From the NCBI RefSeq assembly GCF_014649495.1, contig NZ_BMTD01000001.1:62001-126000 (forward strand): 64,000 nucleotides of DNA, written 5' to 3'. Within the stretch, counting starts at the first letter, position 1, and the number at the start of each line of letters is the position of its first letter. Below, in pieces: positions 1 through 10,252 of this stretch. The stretch comes from Streptomyces filipinensis (lineage in GTDB: Bacteria > Actinomycetota > Actinomycetes > Streptomycetales > Streptomycetaceae). The notes beneath the pieces are model-generated. The model was not told the DNA's origin. It was given only the letters and a program-made list of their open reading frames with translations, and made no database searches. A program made the translations under genes and the position numbers.

Positions 1-714
1 GCCACGAAGATCATCGGCACGCCGGACTATCTGGCCCCGGAGATCGTCGAGGGCCTGCCGCCGCGCGCGGCCGTGGACATCTACGCCCTCGCGACGGTCC
101 TGTACGAGCTGCTGGCCGGCTTCACCCCCTTCGGCGGCGGTCACCCCGGCGCGGTGCTCCGGCGCCACGTCACCGAGACCGTCGTACCGCTGCCCGGTAT
201 CCCCGACGAGCTGTGGCAGCTGATCGTGCAGTGCCTGGCCAAGGCGCCCGCCTCCCGGCTGCGCGCCTCGGAGCTGGCGGCGCGGCTGCGCGAGCAGCTG
301 CCGACGCTGACCGGGATGCCGCCGCTGGACGTGGACGAGCCGGACCCCTCCGAGGAGGCCGCCGAGGAGCCCGCGCCGTCGGTTCCGCAGGGCGAGCCGG
401 TGCGGCGGCGGGGCGCGGTGTCCCTCGTGCCCGGCGCCAAGCCGGACTCCAACCGGGACACGCACACGTCGATGCGGGTGCCGGCGCCGGACGAGCTGGC
501 GGGCGGCGCGCACGGCACCGCTCGCGCGCCCCGGGCCACCGGTGCGCCGCGGCCGGGGTCGGCCCGGCACAAGGCCGCGGTGCGACGCCGGAGGGTGACC
601 CTGGGGGTGGCCGGGGTGGTCCTGGCCGCCGTCGTGGGCGTCGGCGCGTGGTTCGCCTCTTCCGACGGGGACGACCACCCGGCGCCGGCCACCCACAGCA
701 CATCGACGCCGTAA
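1..714 (+). CDS. Ser/Thr protein kinase, C-terminal part (5' truncated by window edge)
   Basis: A Hanks-type kinase phosphorylating Ser/Thr on proteins, anchored in the membrane with its kinase domain in the cytoplasm. The reading frame is open from base 1. The visible 237 residues begin in the activation segment, with GTPDYLAPE at residues 6-14 (subdomain VIII) and [15 protein letters not shown] near 26-40 (subdomain IX). After the catalytic lobe comes a charged, Pro/Ala-rich linker of about 100 residues, one hydrophobic helix at about 199-221 and a tail of about 16 residues. No PASTA repeats follow, so this is not a PknB-type muropeptide sensor. Position directly before prfB suggests the PkaB-type kinase of Streptomyces (from memory). 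The ATP-binding part lies outside the window. Confidence 0.93.
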   Translation, partial: ATKIIGTPDYLAPEIVEGLPPRAAVDIYALATVLYELLAGFTPFGGGHPGAVLRRHVTETVVPLPGIPDELWQLIVQCLAKAPASRLRASELAARLREQLPTLTGMPPLDVDEPDPSEEAAEEPAPSVPQGEPVRRRGAVSLVPGAKPDSNRDTHTSMRVPAPDELAGGAHGTARAPRATGAPRPGSARHKAAVRRRRVTLGVAGVVLAAVVGVGAWFASSDGDDHPAPATHSTSTP

Positions 715-826
715 CCGTCGTGACCCGCACGTCGACGCCGTGGCCAAGGGCTTCCCGCCCGCCCGTCGGTCCCGGTCGGCAGGGAGGCGGGCCGGACCGC
801 TTGCCGTAGCCGTTACGCTGGAAGGC

Positions 827-1933
827 GTGGCAGTCGTCGATGTATCCGAAGAGCTGAAGTCCCTCTCCTCGACCATGGAGTCGATCGAGGCCGTCCTGGA
901 CCTCGACAGGATGAGGGCAGACATCGCCGTGCTCGAGGAGCAGGCGGCCGCGCCGTCCCTCTGGGACAACCCGGACGAGGCGCAGAAGATCACCAGCAAG
1001 CTCTCCCACCTCCAGGCCGAGGTCAGGAAGGCGGAGGCGCTGCGCGGCCGGATCGACGATCTCGCCGTCCTCTTCGAGATGGCCGAGGAGGAGGACGACC
1101 CGGACACCCGCGCCGAGGCCGAGTCCGAGCTGACCGCGGTGAAGAAGTCGCTGGACGAGATGGAGGTCCGTACCCTCCTGTCCGGCGAGTACGACTCCCG
1201 TGAGGCGCTCGTCAACATCCGCGCCGAGGCCGGTGGCGTCGACGCCGCCGACTTCGCCGAGAAGCTGCAGCGCATGTACCTGCGCTGGGCCGAGCAGCGC
1301 GGCTACAAGACCGAGCTCATCGAGACGTCGTACGCCGAAGAGGCCGGCATCAAGTCGACCACCTTCTCCGTGCAGGCGCCGTACGCCTACGGCACCCTCT
1401 CCGTCGAGCAGGGCACGCACCGCCTGGTGCGCATCTCGCCCTTCGACAACCAGGGCCGCCGCCAGACCTCCTTCGCGGGCGTCGAGGTGCTTCCCGTCGT
1501 CGAGCAGTCCGACCACGTCGAGATCGACGAGTCCGACCTGCGGATCGACGTCTACCGCTCCTCCGGCCCCGGCGGCCAGGGCGTCAACACGACCGACTCC
1601 GCGGTCCGCATCACGCACCTCCCCACCGGCATCGTGGTCTCCTGCCAGAACGAGCGCTCGCAGATCCAGAACAAGGCCACGGCGATGAACGTCCTGCAGG
1701 CCAAGCTGCTGGAGCGGCGCCGCCAGGAGGAGCAGGCCAAGATGGACGCCCTCAAGGGCGACGGCGGCAACTCCTGGGGCAACCAGATGCGGTCCTACGT
1801 CCTGCACCCGTACCAGATGGTCAAGGACCTGCGCACCGAGTTCGAGGTCGGCAACCCCGAGGCCGTGTTCAACGGTGAGATCGAGGGCTTCCTGGAGGCC
1901 GGTATTCGCTGGCGCAAGCAGCAGGAGAAGTAA
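827..1933 (+). CDS. prfB: Peptide chain release factor 2
   Basis: RF2 reads UAA and UGA in the ribosomal A site and triggers hydrolysis of peptidyl-tRNA. The 368-residue product has the stop-codon recognition tripeptide SPF at residues 204-206 and the catalytic GGQ at 249-251 within a [12 protein letters not shown] context. The frame can be extended upstream to 740, but GTG 827 gives the usual N-terminus ([11 protein letters not shown]) and sits after GGAAGG. A TACGCT -10-like hexamer at 814-819 lies only 7 bases before the GTG, so transcription could be leaderless. There is no in-frame UGA, so the autoregulatory programmed frameshift of E. coli prfB is absent. A strong terminator follows. 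Confidence 0.97.
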   Translation: MAVVDVSEELKSLSSTMESIEAVLDLDRMRADIAVLEEQAAAPSLWDNPDEAQKITSKLSHLQAEVRKAEALRGRIDDLAVLFEMAEEEDDPDTRAEAESELTAVKKSLDEMEVRTLLSGEYDSREALVNIRAEAGGVDAADFAEKLQRMYLRWAEQRGYKTELIETSYAEEAGIKSTTFSVQAPYAYGTLSVEQGTHRLVRISPFDNQGRRQTSFAGVEVLPVVEQSDHVEIDESDLRIDVYRSSGPGGQGVNTTDSAVRITHLPTGIVVSCQNERSQIQNKATAMNVLQAKLLERRRQEEQAKMDALKGDGGNSWGNQMRSYVLHPYQMVKDLRTEFEVGNPEAVFNGEIEGFLEAGIRWRKQQEK

Positions 1934-1946
1934 CTTTGTCGACATG

Positions 1947-1981
1947 ACAACTGCCGCCCCGGAGGCGGCAGTTGTCTTTTT
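1947..1981 (+). terminator. Rho-independent terminator after prfB
   Basis: A perfect 12-bp stem (1947-1958 with 1964-1975) with a 5-base loop CCGGA is followed at once by C and a run of five T. It ends the prfB transcript and insulates the surface-protein gene downstream. Confidence 0.9.
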
Positions 1982-2196
1982 GTCTGGGTTTTACGTCACA
2001 CTCACAGGTGCCAACTTCCCCCAAACGCGACCCCAGTGGACATTGCGCCCGCAATGGCCTTGACGTTGCTTTGAAAAATCGGAAGGGTGAGGCGCGGCAT
2101 GCGTACATCTGGGGCGCATGTGAACCGGGGGATCGAGACGCGTACTTCGTCGCCAGCTGCCTCCGTCGATCACGGCACGCCCCACGCGCCGCCTCA

Positions 2197-3250
<1,054 letters not shown>

Positions 3251-3290
3251 GCGTAACCGCGCGGTCACACTGCGCGCGCATCACGCACAC

Positions 3291-3331
3291 GTAAGGGCCC
3301 GGAGCTCGACGCTCCGGGCCCTTACGGGTTT
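3291..3331. terminator. Bidirectional terminator after the LAETG surface protein
   Basis: A perfect 15-bp stem (3291-3305 with 3311-3325) with loop TCGAC and a weak GGGTTTC tail. It lies between this gene and the convergent small zinc-ribbon gene, so it can serve both. Confidence 0.85.
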
Positions 3332-3343
3332 CTCAGACTTTTC

Positions 3344-3535
3344 TCACACCGTCTGGTGCGCCAGCAGCGCCACCGCGGCGACCAGCACCGCCAGCAGCGC
3401 GATCAGCGCCATCGGGTTCACCCCGCCCAGGAAGCCTTCTTGCTGCAGTCGCTCGCGGTTGGCACGGCACACCGGGCACCGGCCCTCGCTCACGGGCGCC
3501 GCGCAGTTCGCGCACACCAACCGGTCGTACGTCAT
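3344..3535 (-). CDS. Small membrane protein with zinc-ribbon N-terminus
   Basis: A 63-residue protein. Two CxxC knuckles (C8/C11 and C20/C23) form a likely zinc ribbon, followed by a short charged linker and one transmembrane helix at about 42-60. ATG 3535 follows GGAGGG with a spacing of about 7; longer upstream extension is possible but has no ribosome-binding site. It is divergent from ftsE with a 244-bp gap. A hypothetical gene at this position next to ftsE is, from memory, usual in Streptomyces. No function can be assigned. Confidence 0.75.
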   Translation of the reverse strand: MTYDRLVCANCAAPVSEGRCPVCRANRERLQQEGFLGGVNPMALIALLAVLVAAVALLAHQTV

Positions 3536-3779
3536 GCGCTCGCCCTCCTTGCACCGGTCATCACTTCTACAACGCTCACGGGAACGGGAACGTTCCCCCC
3601 TCCACTGTGCCAGGTTCGTGCAGCGCGTGCGCGGGGCCCCGAAGAGAGGGCCCAGGACGGACGCCGGGTGCCGGTACAAAAACGCACAAGCCTTACCCAA
3701 CCTCGACCTGCGACTGCACTTGCGGACCTGGTTCGCGTATGGTCACGCTCATCTACCCCCGGCGACCCGTGGTGCATCC

Positions 3780-4469
3780 GTGATCCGATTCGACAACGTC
3801 TCCAAGGTCTACCCCAAGCAGACCCGCCCCGCACTCAGGGATGTCTCCCTGGAGGTGGAGAAGGGCGAGTTCGTCTTCCTCGTGGGGTCCTCCGGCTCCG
3901 GAAAGTCCACCTTCCTGCGGCTCGTCCTCCGTGAAGAGCGGTGCAGCCACGGCCAGGTGCACGTACTGGGCAAGGACCTCGCGCGTCTCTCCAACTGGAA
4001 GGTGCCGCAGATGCGCCGCCAGCTGGGGACCGTGTTCCAGGACTTCCGGCTCCTGCCGAACAAGACCGTCGCGGAGAACGTGGCCTTCGCCCAGGAGGTC
4101 ATCGGCAAGTCCCGCGGCGAGATCCGCAAGTCCGTGCCGCAGGTGCTCGATCTCGTCGGGCTCGGCGGCAAGGAGGACCGGATGCCGGGCGAGCTGTCCG
4201 GTGGTGAGCAGCAGCGCGTGGCCATCGCGCGGGCCTTCGTCAACCGGCCCAAGCTGCTCATCGCCGACGAGCCCACCGGCAACCTCGACCCGCAGACCTC
4301 CGTCGGCATCATGAAGCTGCTCGACCGCATCAACCGGACGGGCACCACCGTCATCATGGCGACACACGATCAGAACATCGTGGACCAGATGCGCAAGCGC
4401 GTCATCGAGCTGGAGAAGGGCCGCCTCGTCCGCGACCAGGCCCGCGGCGTCTACGGCTACCAGCACTAA
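3780..4469 (+). CDS. ftsE: Cell division ATP-binding protein FtsE
   Basis: ATPase of the FtsEX complex, which in other bacteria transmits ATP hydrolysis through FtsX to periplasmic peptidoglycan hydrolases. The 229 residues contain Walker [13 protein letters not shown] signature LSGGEQQ, Walker B LLIADEP and the switch His in ATHDQ. GTG 3780 gives the family N-terminus ([11 protein letters not shown]) and the usual length. The frame stays open upstream to 3204, but that extension overlaps the surface-protein gene and has no similarity. A TATGGT hexamer at 3738-3743 may be a -10. ftsX follows 33 bases later. Confidence 0.97.
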   Translation: MIRFDNVSKVYPKQTRPALRDVSLEVEKGEFVFLVGSSGSGKSTFLRLVLREERCSHGQVHVLGKDLARLSNWKVPQMRRQLGTVFQDFRLLPNKTVAENVAFAQEVIGKSRGEIRKSVPQVLDLVGLGGKEDRMPGELSGGEQQRVAIARAFVNRPKLLIADEPTGNLDPQTSVGIMKLLDRINRTGTTVIMATHDQNIVDQMRKRVIELEKGRLVRDQARGVYGYQH

Positions 4470-4502
4470 GCAAGTTCACGACGAAAGGCTCGACCAGACG
4501 CC

Positions 4503-5420
4503 ATGCGCGCCCAGTTCGTCCTGTCGGAGATCGGTGTCGGTCTCCGCCGCAACCTGACGATGACCTTCGCCGTCATCGTCTCCGTCGCCCTGTCCCTGGC
4601 CCTCTTCGGTGGCTCGCTGCTGATGAGCGACCAGGTGAGCACCATGAAGGGCTACTGGTACGACAAGGTCAACGTCTCGATCTTCCTGTGCAACAAGCAC
4701 GACGCCGACTCGGACGTCAACTGCGCCAAGGGCGCGGTCACCGAGGACCAGAAGAAGCAGATCCTCTCGGACCTGCACAAGATGACGGTCGTCGAGAAGG
4801 TCACCTACGAGTCGCAGGACGAGGCGTACAAGCACTACAAGGAGCAGTTCGGCAACTCCCCGCTGGCCAGTTCGCTCACGCCGGACCAGATGCAGGAGTC
4901 GTACCGGATCAAGCTCAAGGACCCGCAGAAGTACCAGGTCATCGCCTCCGCCTTCAACGGACGCGCCGGTGTGCAGTCCGTGCAGGACCAGAAGGGCATC
5001 CTGGACAACCTCTTCACGCTGCTGAACCTGATGAACCGGGGCGCGCTCGGCGTGATGGCGCTGATGCTGGTCGTCGCCCTGCTGCTGATCGTCAACACGG
5101 TGCGCGTCTCGGCGTTCAGCCGCCGGCGTGAGACCGGGATCATGCGCCTGGTCGGTGCCTCGGGCTTCTACATCCAGGCGCCGTTCATCGCCGAGGCCGC
5201 GGTCGCCGGGCTCATCGGCGGCGGGCTCGCCTGCGTGGCCCTGGTGGTCGGCCGGTACTTCACGATCGACCACGGCATGGCCCTGTCCGCGAAGCTCTCG
5301 CTCATCAACTTCGTCGGCTGGGACGCGGTGTTGACCAAGCTGCCGCTGATCCTCGCCACGAGCGTGGTGATGCCGTCGCTGGCGGCGTTCTTCGCGCTGC
5401 GCAAGTACCTGAAGGTGTGA
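4503..5420 (+). CDS. ftsX: Cell division permease-like protein FtsX
   Basis: Membrane partner of FtsE. The 305 residues show one transmembrane helix near 20-42, a large extracytoplasmic domain of about 130 residues that contacts cell-wall hydrolases or their adaptors in other bacteria, then three clustered helices in the C-terminal half, with the conserved cytoplasmic stretch RRRETGIMRLVGAS between two of them. ATG 4503 is the natural start, with AAAGG about 15 bases upstream. Cotranscribed with ftsE; a terminator follows directly. Confidence 0.97.
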   Translation: MRAQFVLSEIGVGLRRNLTMTFAVIVSVALSLALFGGSLLMSDQVSTMKGYWYDKVNVSIFLCNKHDADSDVNCAKGAVTEDQKKQILSDLHKMTVVEKVTYESQDEAYKHYKEQFGNSPLASSLTPDQMQESYRIKLKDPQKYQVIASAFNGRAGVQSVQDQKGILDNLFTLLNLMNRGALGVMALMLVVALLLIVNTVRVSAFSRRRETGIMRLVGASGFYIQAPFIAEAAVAGLIGGGLACVALVVGRYFTIDHGMALSAKLSLINFVGWDAVLTKLPLILATSVVMPSLAAFFALRKYLKV

Positions 5421-5431
5421 CGCACGCCAAG

Positions 5432-5463
5432 AGGGCCGTACGGGCATCCGGCCGTACGGCCCT
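5432..5463 (+). terminator. Terminator after ftsEX
   Basis: A 12-bp perfect stem (5432-5443 with 5452-5463) with an 8-base loop. The T-run is poor (CTTCGCGTTG), as is common in this genus. Confidence 0.75.
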
Positions 5464-5487
5464 TCGCGTTGTCCTAGACTCACCGCC

Positions 5488-6660
5488 ATGTCAGGCCGAG
5501 ACCTGTTCTGCCCGCCCCGCCGCGTCCGCCGCGGGGCCGCCCTGACATTGGTCTTCGCCGGCGTCCTGGTCGCCGGCGCCGCCACCGGGTCCTTCCCGGA
5601 GACCGGCGCCCCCCTGCGCAAGGCCGCCACCGGGCCGGCGCCCGCGGCCACCCGGCACGAGGACGTGCAGAAGGCCGCCGCCGAGGCGATGGCCGACGGC
5701 AAGTCCCCGATGGAGGCCGCCGAGCGGGCCGTCAGCCGCAGTGGGGACCGCTGGGGCGCCGTCTACTCCGAGGGCGAGTACCAGGAGTTCCAGGACGCCC
5801 TCGACGGCCGGTACACCGGCGTCGGACTGTGGGCGCGCAGCGACCGGGACGGCCGGATCGAGGTGACCCGGGTGCAGCCCGGCTCGCCGGCCGCCGAGGC
5901 CGGGGTCCGCAGGGGCGACCGGCTGCGCAGCGTCGACGGCAGCAAGGTCGACGGGCGGCCGGTCACCGAGGTCGTCTCCTTACTGCGCGGCGACGCCGAC
6001 GACGCGGCCGCCGGTACGACCGTCACCCTGGGTCTGGAGCGCGGCACGCGCGCGTGGACCGAGAAACTGCGCCGGGCCAGCCTGTCCACCGACTCCGTGG
6101 CGGTGAGCAGACTGCCCGGCGGGGTCACCGTCATCAAGATCTCCGCGTTCACCAAGGGCACCGGGGGCGCCGTCCGCACCGCGGTACGGCAGGTCCCGGC
6201 CGACACCGGCATCGTCCTCGACCTGCGCGGCAACTCCGGCGGCCTGGTCACCGAGGCGGTGGAGACCTCCTCCGTCTTCCTCGACGGCGGCCTGGTCGCC
6301 ACCTACGACGTCGACGGCGCCCCGCGCTCCCTGCACGCCGACCCCGGCGGCGACACCTCCCGACCGCTGGTCACCCTGGTCGACGGCGGCACGATGAGCG
6401 CGGCCGAAATGCTCACCGGTGCCCTGCAGGACCGGGGCCGCGCGGTGGTGATCGGCTCGCGCACCTTCGGCAAGGGCTCCATCCAGATGCCGACGAAACT
6501 CCCCGACGGCTCGGTGGCCGAGCTGACCGTCGGCCACTACCGGACCCCCTCGGGCCACGCCGTCGACGGCCGGGGCATCACCCCCGACCTGGAGGCGGGG
6601 CCGCGGGAGGCCCTGCCGAGGGCGGAGACGGTCCTCACGGGCCTGGGCGACCCCTCCTAG
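5488..6660 (+). CDS. S41 carboxy-terminal processing protease with PDZ domain; contains a TTA codon
   Basis: A secreted or membrane-tethered serine protease of the CtpA/Prc family that cleaves protein C-termini outside the membrane. The 390 residues hold a basic N-terminus and hydrophobic signal or anchor at about 17-35, a PDZ domain around 105-180 ([16 protein letters not shown]) and an S41 domain with LRGNSGG, the nucleophile region GGTMSAAEM (Ser) and the general-base Lys in FGKGSIQ. One Leu is encoded by TTA at 5980-5982, the only in-frame TTA I found in this window, so translation may depend on the bldA tRNA. No good ribosome-binding site is visible before ATG 5488. Confidence 0.92.
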   Translation: MSGRDLFCPPRRVRRGAALTLVFAGVLVAGAATGSFPETGAPLRKAATGPAPAATRHEDVQKAAAEAMADGKSPMEAAERAVSRSGDRWGAVYSEGEYQEFQDALDGRYTGVGLWARSDRDGRIEVTRVQPGSPAAEAGVRRGDRLRSVDGSKVDGRPVTEVVSLLRGDADDAAAGTTVTLGLERGTRAWTEKLRRASLSTDSVAVSRLPGGVTVIKISAFTKGTGGAVRTAVRQVPADTGIVLDLRGNSGGLVTEAVETSSVFLDGGLVATYDVDGAPRSLHADPGGDTSRPLVTLVDGGTMSAAEMLTGALQDRGRAVVIGSRTFGKGSIQMPTKLPDGSVAELTVGHYRTPSGHAVDGRGITPDLEAGPREALPRAETVLTGLGDPS

Positions 6661-6731
6661 TCACACGCCGTGCGGCCCCCCGTAATCGGCTGTACTCACA
6701 CCCCCTGTGTGGTGCGAAAATGGTCGGCACT

Positions 6732-7286
6732 ATGAGCAAGGGAATGTACGTACCGAAGGAGTCCCAGCCCAAGCAGGGCGGCGGGGCCGCGAAGGCCAGG
6801 GACGGCGAGAAGGGCGGCAAGCGCAAGATCGTCGCCCAGAACAAGAAGGCCCGGCACGACTACGCGATCGTCGACACCTACGAGGCCGGGCTCGTGCTCA
6901 CCGGCACCGAGGTCAAGTCGCTGCGCGAGGGACGGACCTCTCTGACCGACGGCTTCGTCCAGGTCGACCGGGGCGAGGCGTGGCTGCACAACGCCCACAT
7001 CCCCGAGTACCACCAGGGCAGCTGGACCAACCACTCCGCGCGCCGCAAGCGCAAGCTGCTGCTGCACCGCGAGGAGATCGACAAGCTGGAGTCGAAGTCC
7101 CAGGAGACGGGTCACACGATCGTGCCCCTGGCCATCTACTTCAAGGACGGCCGGGCGAAGGCCGAGATCGCGCTCGCACGGGGCAAGAAGGAGTACGACA
7201 AGCGCCAGACGCTGCGGGAGAAGCAGGACCGGCGGGAGTCGGACCGGGCGATCGCGGCGGCGAAGCGGAGGCAGCGAGGCGTCTAG
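6732..7286 (+). CDS. smpB: SsrA-binding protein SmpB
   Basis: Binds tmRNA and places it in the A site of stalled ribosomes for trans-translation. The core is recognisable: [29 protein letters not shown], ..[18 protein letters not shown], and a basic tail [15 protein letters not shown]. Three in-frame ATGs exist (6720, 6732, 6744). I chose 6732 (184 aa); 6744 gives 180 aa beginning MYVPKES and is equally plausible. Either way a Lys/Gly-rich stretch of about 20-30 residues precedes the usual SmpB start, making it longer than the roughly 160 residues typical elsewhere. Its RNA partner ssrA lies 110 bases downstream. Confidence 0.95.
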   Translation: MSKGMYVPKESQPKQGGGAAKARDGEKGGKRKIVAQNKKARHDYAIVDTYEAGLVLTGTEVKSLREGRTSLTDGFVQVDRGEAWLHNAHIPEYHQGSWTNHSARRKRKLLLHREEIDKLESKSQETGHTIVPLAIYFKDGRAKAEIALARGKKEYDKRQTLREKQDRRESDRAIAAAKRRQRGV

Positions 7287-7395
7287 CCGGGTCGCCGGGA
7301 ATAGGCTGGCATCGGCGTGCGTTGGTCACGTACGATGGCATCGCACTCCACAGAGGGTGCGCGCCCCCTCTCCGGAGGGATTGAAAAATCAACAT

Positions 7396-7764
7396 GGGGA
7401 TGATCGGTTTCGACAGCGGCTGTCGAAGCAGGGGAAGCGTGTCGAGGAAGCGGCAATGATCTCGTAAACCATATGTCGCAAAAAATAATCGCCAACACCA
7501 AGCGCGATTCCTTCGCCCTCGCTGCCTAAGTAGCGACTTGCGAAGTGTCAGCCCGGGGCTGTTCCCGACCCGGATCCTGGCATCAGCTAGGGGACTAAAC
7601 CTTGATCCCGGTCACGGGGTGAAGAGGGAAACCAAACAGTGACTGAGCCCGTCGGCGACTTGTTCGCGTGATCGCCGGGGCCGAGAAAAGCGAAGCGAAC
7701 TGCACACGGAGAAGCCCTGATTCCGCACCGTTGGACGCGGGTTCGATTCCCGCCATCTCCACCA
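7396..7764 (+). ncRNA. ssrA: Transfer-messenger RNA (tmRNA)
   Basis: Rescues stalled ribosomes and tags the nascent peptide for degradation. The 5' end GGGGATG pairs with CATCTCC before the 3' ACCA (one G-U pair) to form the acceptor stem. The T arm GGTTCGATTCC is present near the 3' end. The resume codon is GCC at 7491, followed by codons for ANTKRDSFALAA and TAA at 7527-7529, the tag being of the typical actinobacterial form. The total is 369 bases with encoded CCA. A small hairpin follows directly at 7765-7780, then a strong terminator at 7795. Confidence 0.97.
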
Positions 7765-7794
7765 AGCCCCTCCGGGGGCTCACCCCATGTGGGC

Positions 7795-7826
7795 AAGGCC
7801 CCGTCGCTTTCGAGCGGCGGGGCCTT
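7795..7826. terminator. Terminator between ssrA and the convergent MFS gene
   Basis: A 14-bp stem (7795-7808 with 7813-7826, one G-U pair) closed by a stable TTCG tetraloop. It is placed to end both tmRNA and the opposite-strand transporter transcript. Confidence 0.85.
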
Positions 7827-7853
7827 CGCCATGGGGACCGCAGTGCCGTCGGC

Positions 7854-9047
7854 CTAGGGGCGTCCCCCGCCGGCGCGGGTGAGCCGGGCCAACCCCCCTG
7901 CGAGGGCGGCGGCGGACACCGGTACGGCGTACCCGAGCGTGGGGGACAGGTGCTCCGCCGCCCAGCCCCCCGTCGCCGAGCCGCAGGCGATCCCCGTGAG
8001 CAGGGTGGTCACCACCAGGCTCATCCCCTCGTTGAGGCGGTCCGCCGGGGTCCGCCGCTGCACCAGCGTCATCGCCGTCACCATCGTCGGCGCCGTCGCC
8101 ATCCCCGCCACCAGCAGCGCCCCCGCCAGCACCGGGAGGGACCGGGTGGCGGCCGCGAGCCAGGGCAGCGTCATCAGCACGGCCATGGCCGCCAGACACC
8201 AGGAGAAGCGCACCCGCGCCCGCTCCCGCGCCCCGTACACCAGCCCCGCCACACACGAGCCCGCCGCCTGCAGCGCGAGGACCGCGCCGGCCGCCGTGCG
8301 GTGTCCCCGCGCGTCGGCGTACGCGATCGTGACCACCTCCATCGAGCCGAAGACCGCGCCGGTCGCGAGGAAACAGGCCAGCAGCGGCGGGATGCCCGGG
8401 CTGCGCAGCGGCGAGGGCGCCTGCGAACGGGCCCGCGGCGGCGGCTCGGTGGCCCGCTGCGCGGTGAACAGCAGCATGCCGGCCAGCAGCAGCACGGCAC
8501 CCACGAGCGTGCCCGCCTCCGGGAAGAACGTGCCGGTGAGGAAGGCGGCCAGCACCGGGCCGAGCATGAAGCACAGCTCGTCCGCGGCCTGCTCGAAGGA
8601 GTTCGCGGTGTGCAGCGCGCCGGGGTCGGCACGCAGCAGATGGGCCCAGCGGGCGCGGGACAGGCCGCCGATGTTCGGGGTGGCCGCGGTGCCGGCGTAC
8701 GCGGCGAACAAGGTCCAGTCCGGGGCGCCGTAGCGTACGCACAGCAGCAGCGCGAGGCTGCCGAGCACGGACGCGAGCGTGGCCGGTACGGCCACCCGGG
8801 CCTGCCCGTGCCGGTCGACGAGCCGGGCGATCCACGGCCCGGCCAGCGCGGTCGCCGCGAGACCGGTCGCGGTGACGGCACCGGCCAGGGCGTACGACCC
8901 CCGCGACCCGGCGATCATCACGACGGCGCTCACGCTGAACATGCCCATGGGCAGCCGGGCGAGGAGGTTGCCGGCGGTGAAGGCGCGGGTGCCGGGCAGG
9001 GCGAAGAGGCGGCGGTAGCCGCTGGCGGTGGGTATGACGGAGGGCAT
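7854..9047 (-). CDS. MFS transporter, probable efflux
   Basis: A 397-residue major facilitator protein with about 12 hydrophobic helices and the loop-2/3 motif region GPWIARLVDRHGQARV (compare GxLaDrxGrkxxl). The substrate is unknown; the family includes drug and small-molecule exporters and sugar/proton symporters. It diverges from a LysR gene with an 84-bp shared promoter region, so that regulator probably controls it. ATG 9047 is used; no alternative is better supported. Confidence 0.85.
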   Translation of the reverse strand: MPSVIPTASGYRRLFALPGTRAFTAGNLLARLPMGMFSVSAVVMIAGSRGSYALAGAVTATGLAATALAGPWIARLVDRHGQARVAVPATLASVLGSLALLLCVRYGAPDWTLFAAYAGTAATPNIGGLSRARWAHLLRADPGALHTANSFEQAADELCFMLGPVLAAFLTGTFFPEAGTLVGAVLLLAGMLLFTAQRATEPPPRARSQAPSPLRSPGIPPLLACFLATGAVFGSMEVVTIAYADARGHRTAAGAVLALQAAGSCVAGLVYGARERARVRFSWCLAAMAVLMTLPWLAAATRSLPVLAGALLVAGMATAPTMVTAMTLVQRRTPADRLNEGMSLVVTTLLTGIACGSATGGWAAEHLSPTLGYAVPVSAAALAGGLARLTRAGGGRP

Positions 9048-9131
9048 GGACCCACCCTCGCCCCGAGTGGATCAAGGGGTCCAACACCTTCCGGACGCCC
9101 ATTCACGCACCTGTGTTGTAAGTTCCCTGCC

Positions 9132-10109
9132 ATGCCCGGTCCCGCCCATGTCGAGCCCCGGCTCCTGCGTGCCTTCGTCACCGTCGCCGAGGAGTTGCAC
9201 TTCACCCGTGCCGCGGCCCGCCTGTACGTCGCCCAGCAGGCGCTCAGCCGGGATGTGCGGCGGCTGGAGCGGGAGTTGGGCGCGGAGCTGTTCGTGCGGA
9301 CGACCCGGCAGGTGACGCTGACCGCGGACGGCGCACGGCTGCTGCCGCACGCCCGGCGGGTCCTCGCCGCCGAGGACGACCTGCTCGCCGCCTTCGCCCC
9401 CGGCCAGTCGCGCCCGCTGCTGGTGGACATCAACTCGCCGGGCCTGGCGACCGGCCGCCGGGTACTGCGCCGGGCTCGTGAACTCGCCCGCGACTGCGAG
9501 CTGATGGCCCGCTACGAGAGCGGCCTGACCGGAGCCGCCGCGGAACTGCTGGCCGGCCGGCTGGACGCCTCCTTCGGCCGGTTCGCCGGCCTGGACCCGG
9601 CGCTGCGGTCCGCGCTGGAGCAGCAGCCGGTGCGCTACGAGCCGATGGCCGTCGTCCTGCCCGAGGACCATCCGCTGGCCGCCCTCCCCGAGGTACCGGT
9701 GTCCGCGCTGGCCGGCGAGACGGTGTACGCCGGTGCCGGGAACCCGCGCACCGGGGAGTGGACCGACCTGGCGTGCCGGCTCTTCGAGGGGCGCGGCATC
9801 CGGCTCGCCGCCCCCCTTCCGCCGGCCGTCGGGGACGAGGAGTTCGAGCGGATCATGGCCAAGACCCGTCATCCGGTGCTGGCCGTGGTGGACTTCCCGG
9901 CCCTGCCCCGCACGGTACGCCGGCCCCTCGTCGATCCCGTCCCGCTGTCGCCGGTCTCCCTGGTGTGGCGGAAGGGGCTGGCCCACCCCGCGCTGGACGC
10001 GCTGCGCCGGGCGGCGGCCGAGCTGGCCCGGACGCACGGCTGGCTGCGGCGGCCCGCCGAGGGATGGATTCCAGCCGCCGACGGTGAGGCCATGAGCGCC
10101 GCGGGATGA
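9132..10109 (+). CDS. LysR-family transcriptional regulator
   Basis: A 325-residue DNA-binding regulator. The N-terminal winged helix-turn-helix is clear (LRAFVTVAEELHFTRAAARLYVAQQALSRDVRRLE within residues 10-50), followed by a substrate-binding-protein-like effector domain. ATG 9132 gives the normal LysR N-terminus; the frame is open far upstream through ssrA but that is not coding. It is divergent from the MFS gene, the classical arrangement for a LysR protein activating its neighbour in response to the transported compound. The inducer cannot be inferred. Confidence 0.9.
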   Translation: MPGPAHVEPRLLRAFVTVAEELHFTRAAARLYVAQQALSRDVRRLERELGAELFVRTTRQVTLTADGARLLPHARRVLAAEDDLLAAFAPGQSRPLLVDINSPGLATGRRVLRRARELARDCELMARYESGLTGAAAELLAGRLDASFGRFAGLDPALRSALEQQPVRYEPMAVVLPEDHPLAALPEVPVSALAGETVYAGAGNPRTGEWTDLACRLFEGRGIRLAAPLPPAVGDEEFERIMAKTRHPVLAVVDFPALPRTVRRPLVDPVPLSPVSLVWRKGLAHPALDALRRAAAELARTHGWLRRPAEGWIPAADGEAMSAAG

Positions 10110-10252
10110 CCCTCACCGGGCGTCGGATCCCCGAGTGAGAGCAAAGTTCCCTCGCGGTCACCCACAGCCACAGGCAGGAAACGCGCCCTCCCTACCTTCG
10201 GGCTCAGGCAGTCGTACGGCAGACCGAGCAGCCCGGATCCCGTGGAGGCGTG

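Noticed and set aside
827..1933. Programmed +1 frameshift of prfB
   Set aside because: The frame is continuous from GTG 827 to the stop; there is no early in-frame UGA.
170..1945. A 591-residue open frame on the minus strand opposite the kinase tail and prfB
   Set aside because: It is an antisense shadow typical of very G+C-rich coding DNA; composition is Leu/Gly/Arg/Val-rich with no family motif, while the plus strand encodes clear RF2. The same holds for large antisense frames over malic enzyme (20070-21830) and murA (22767-23963).
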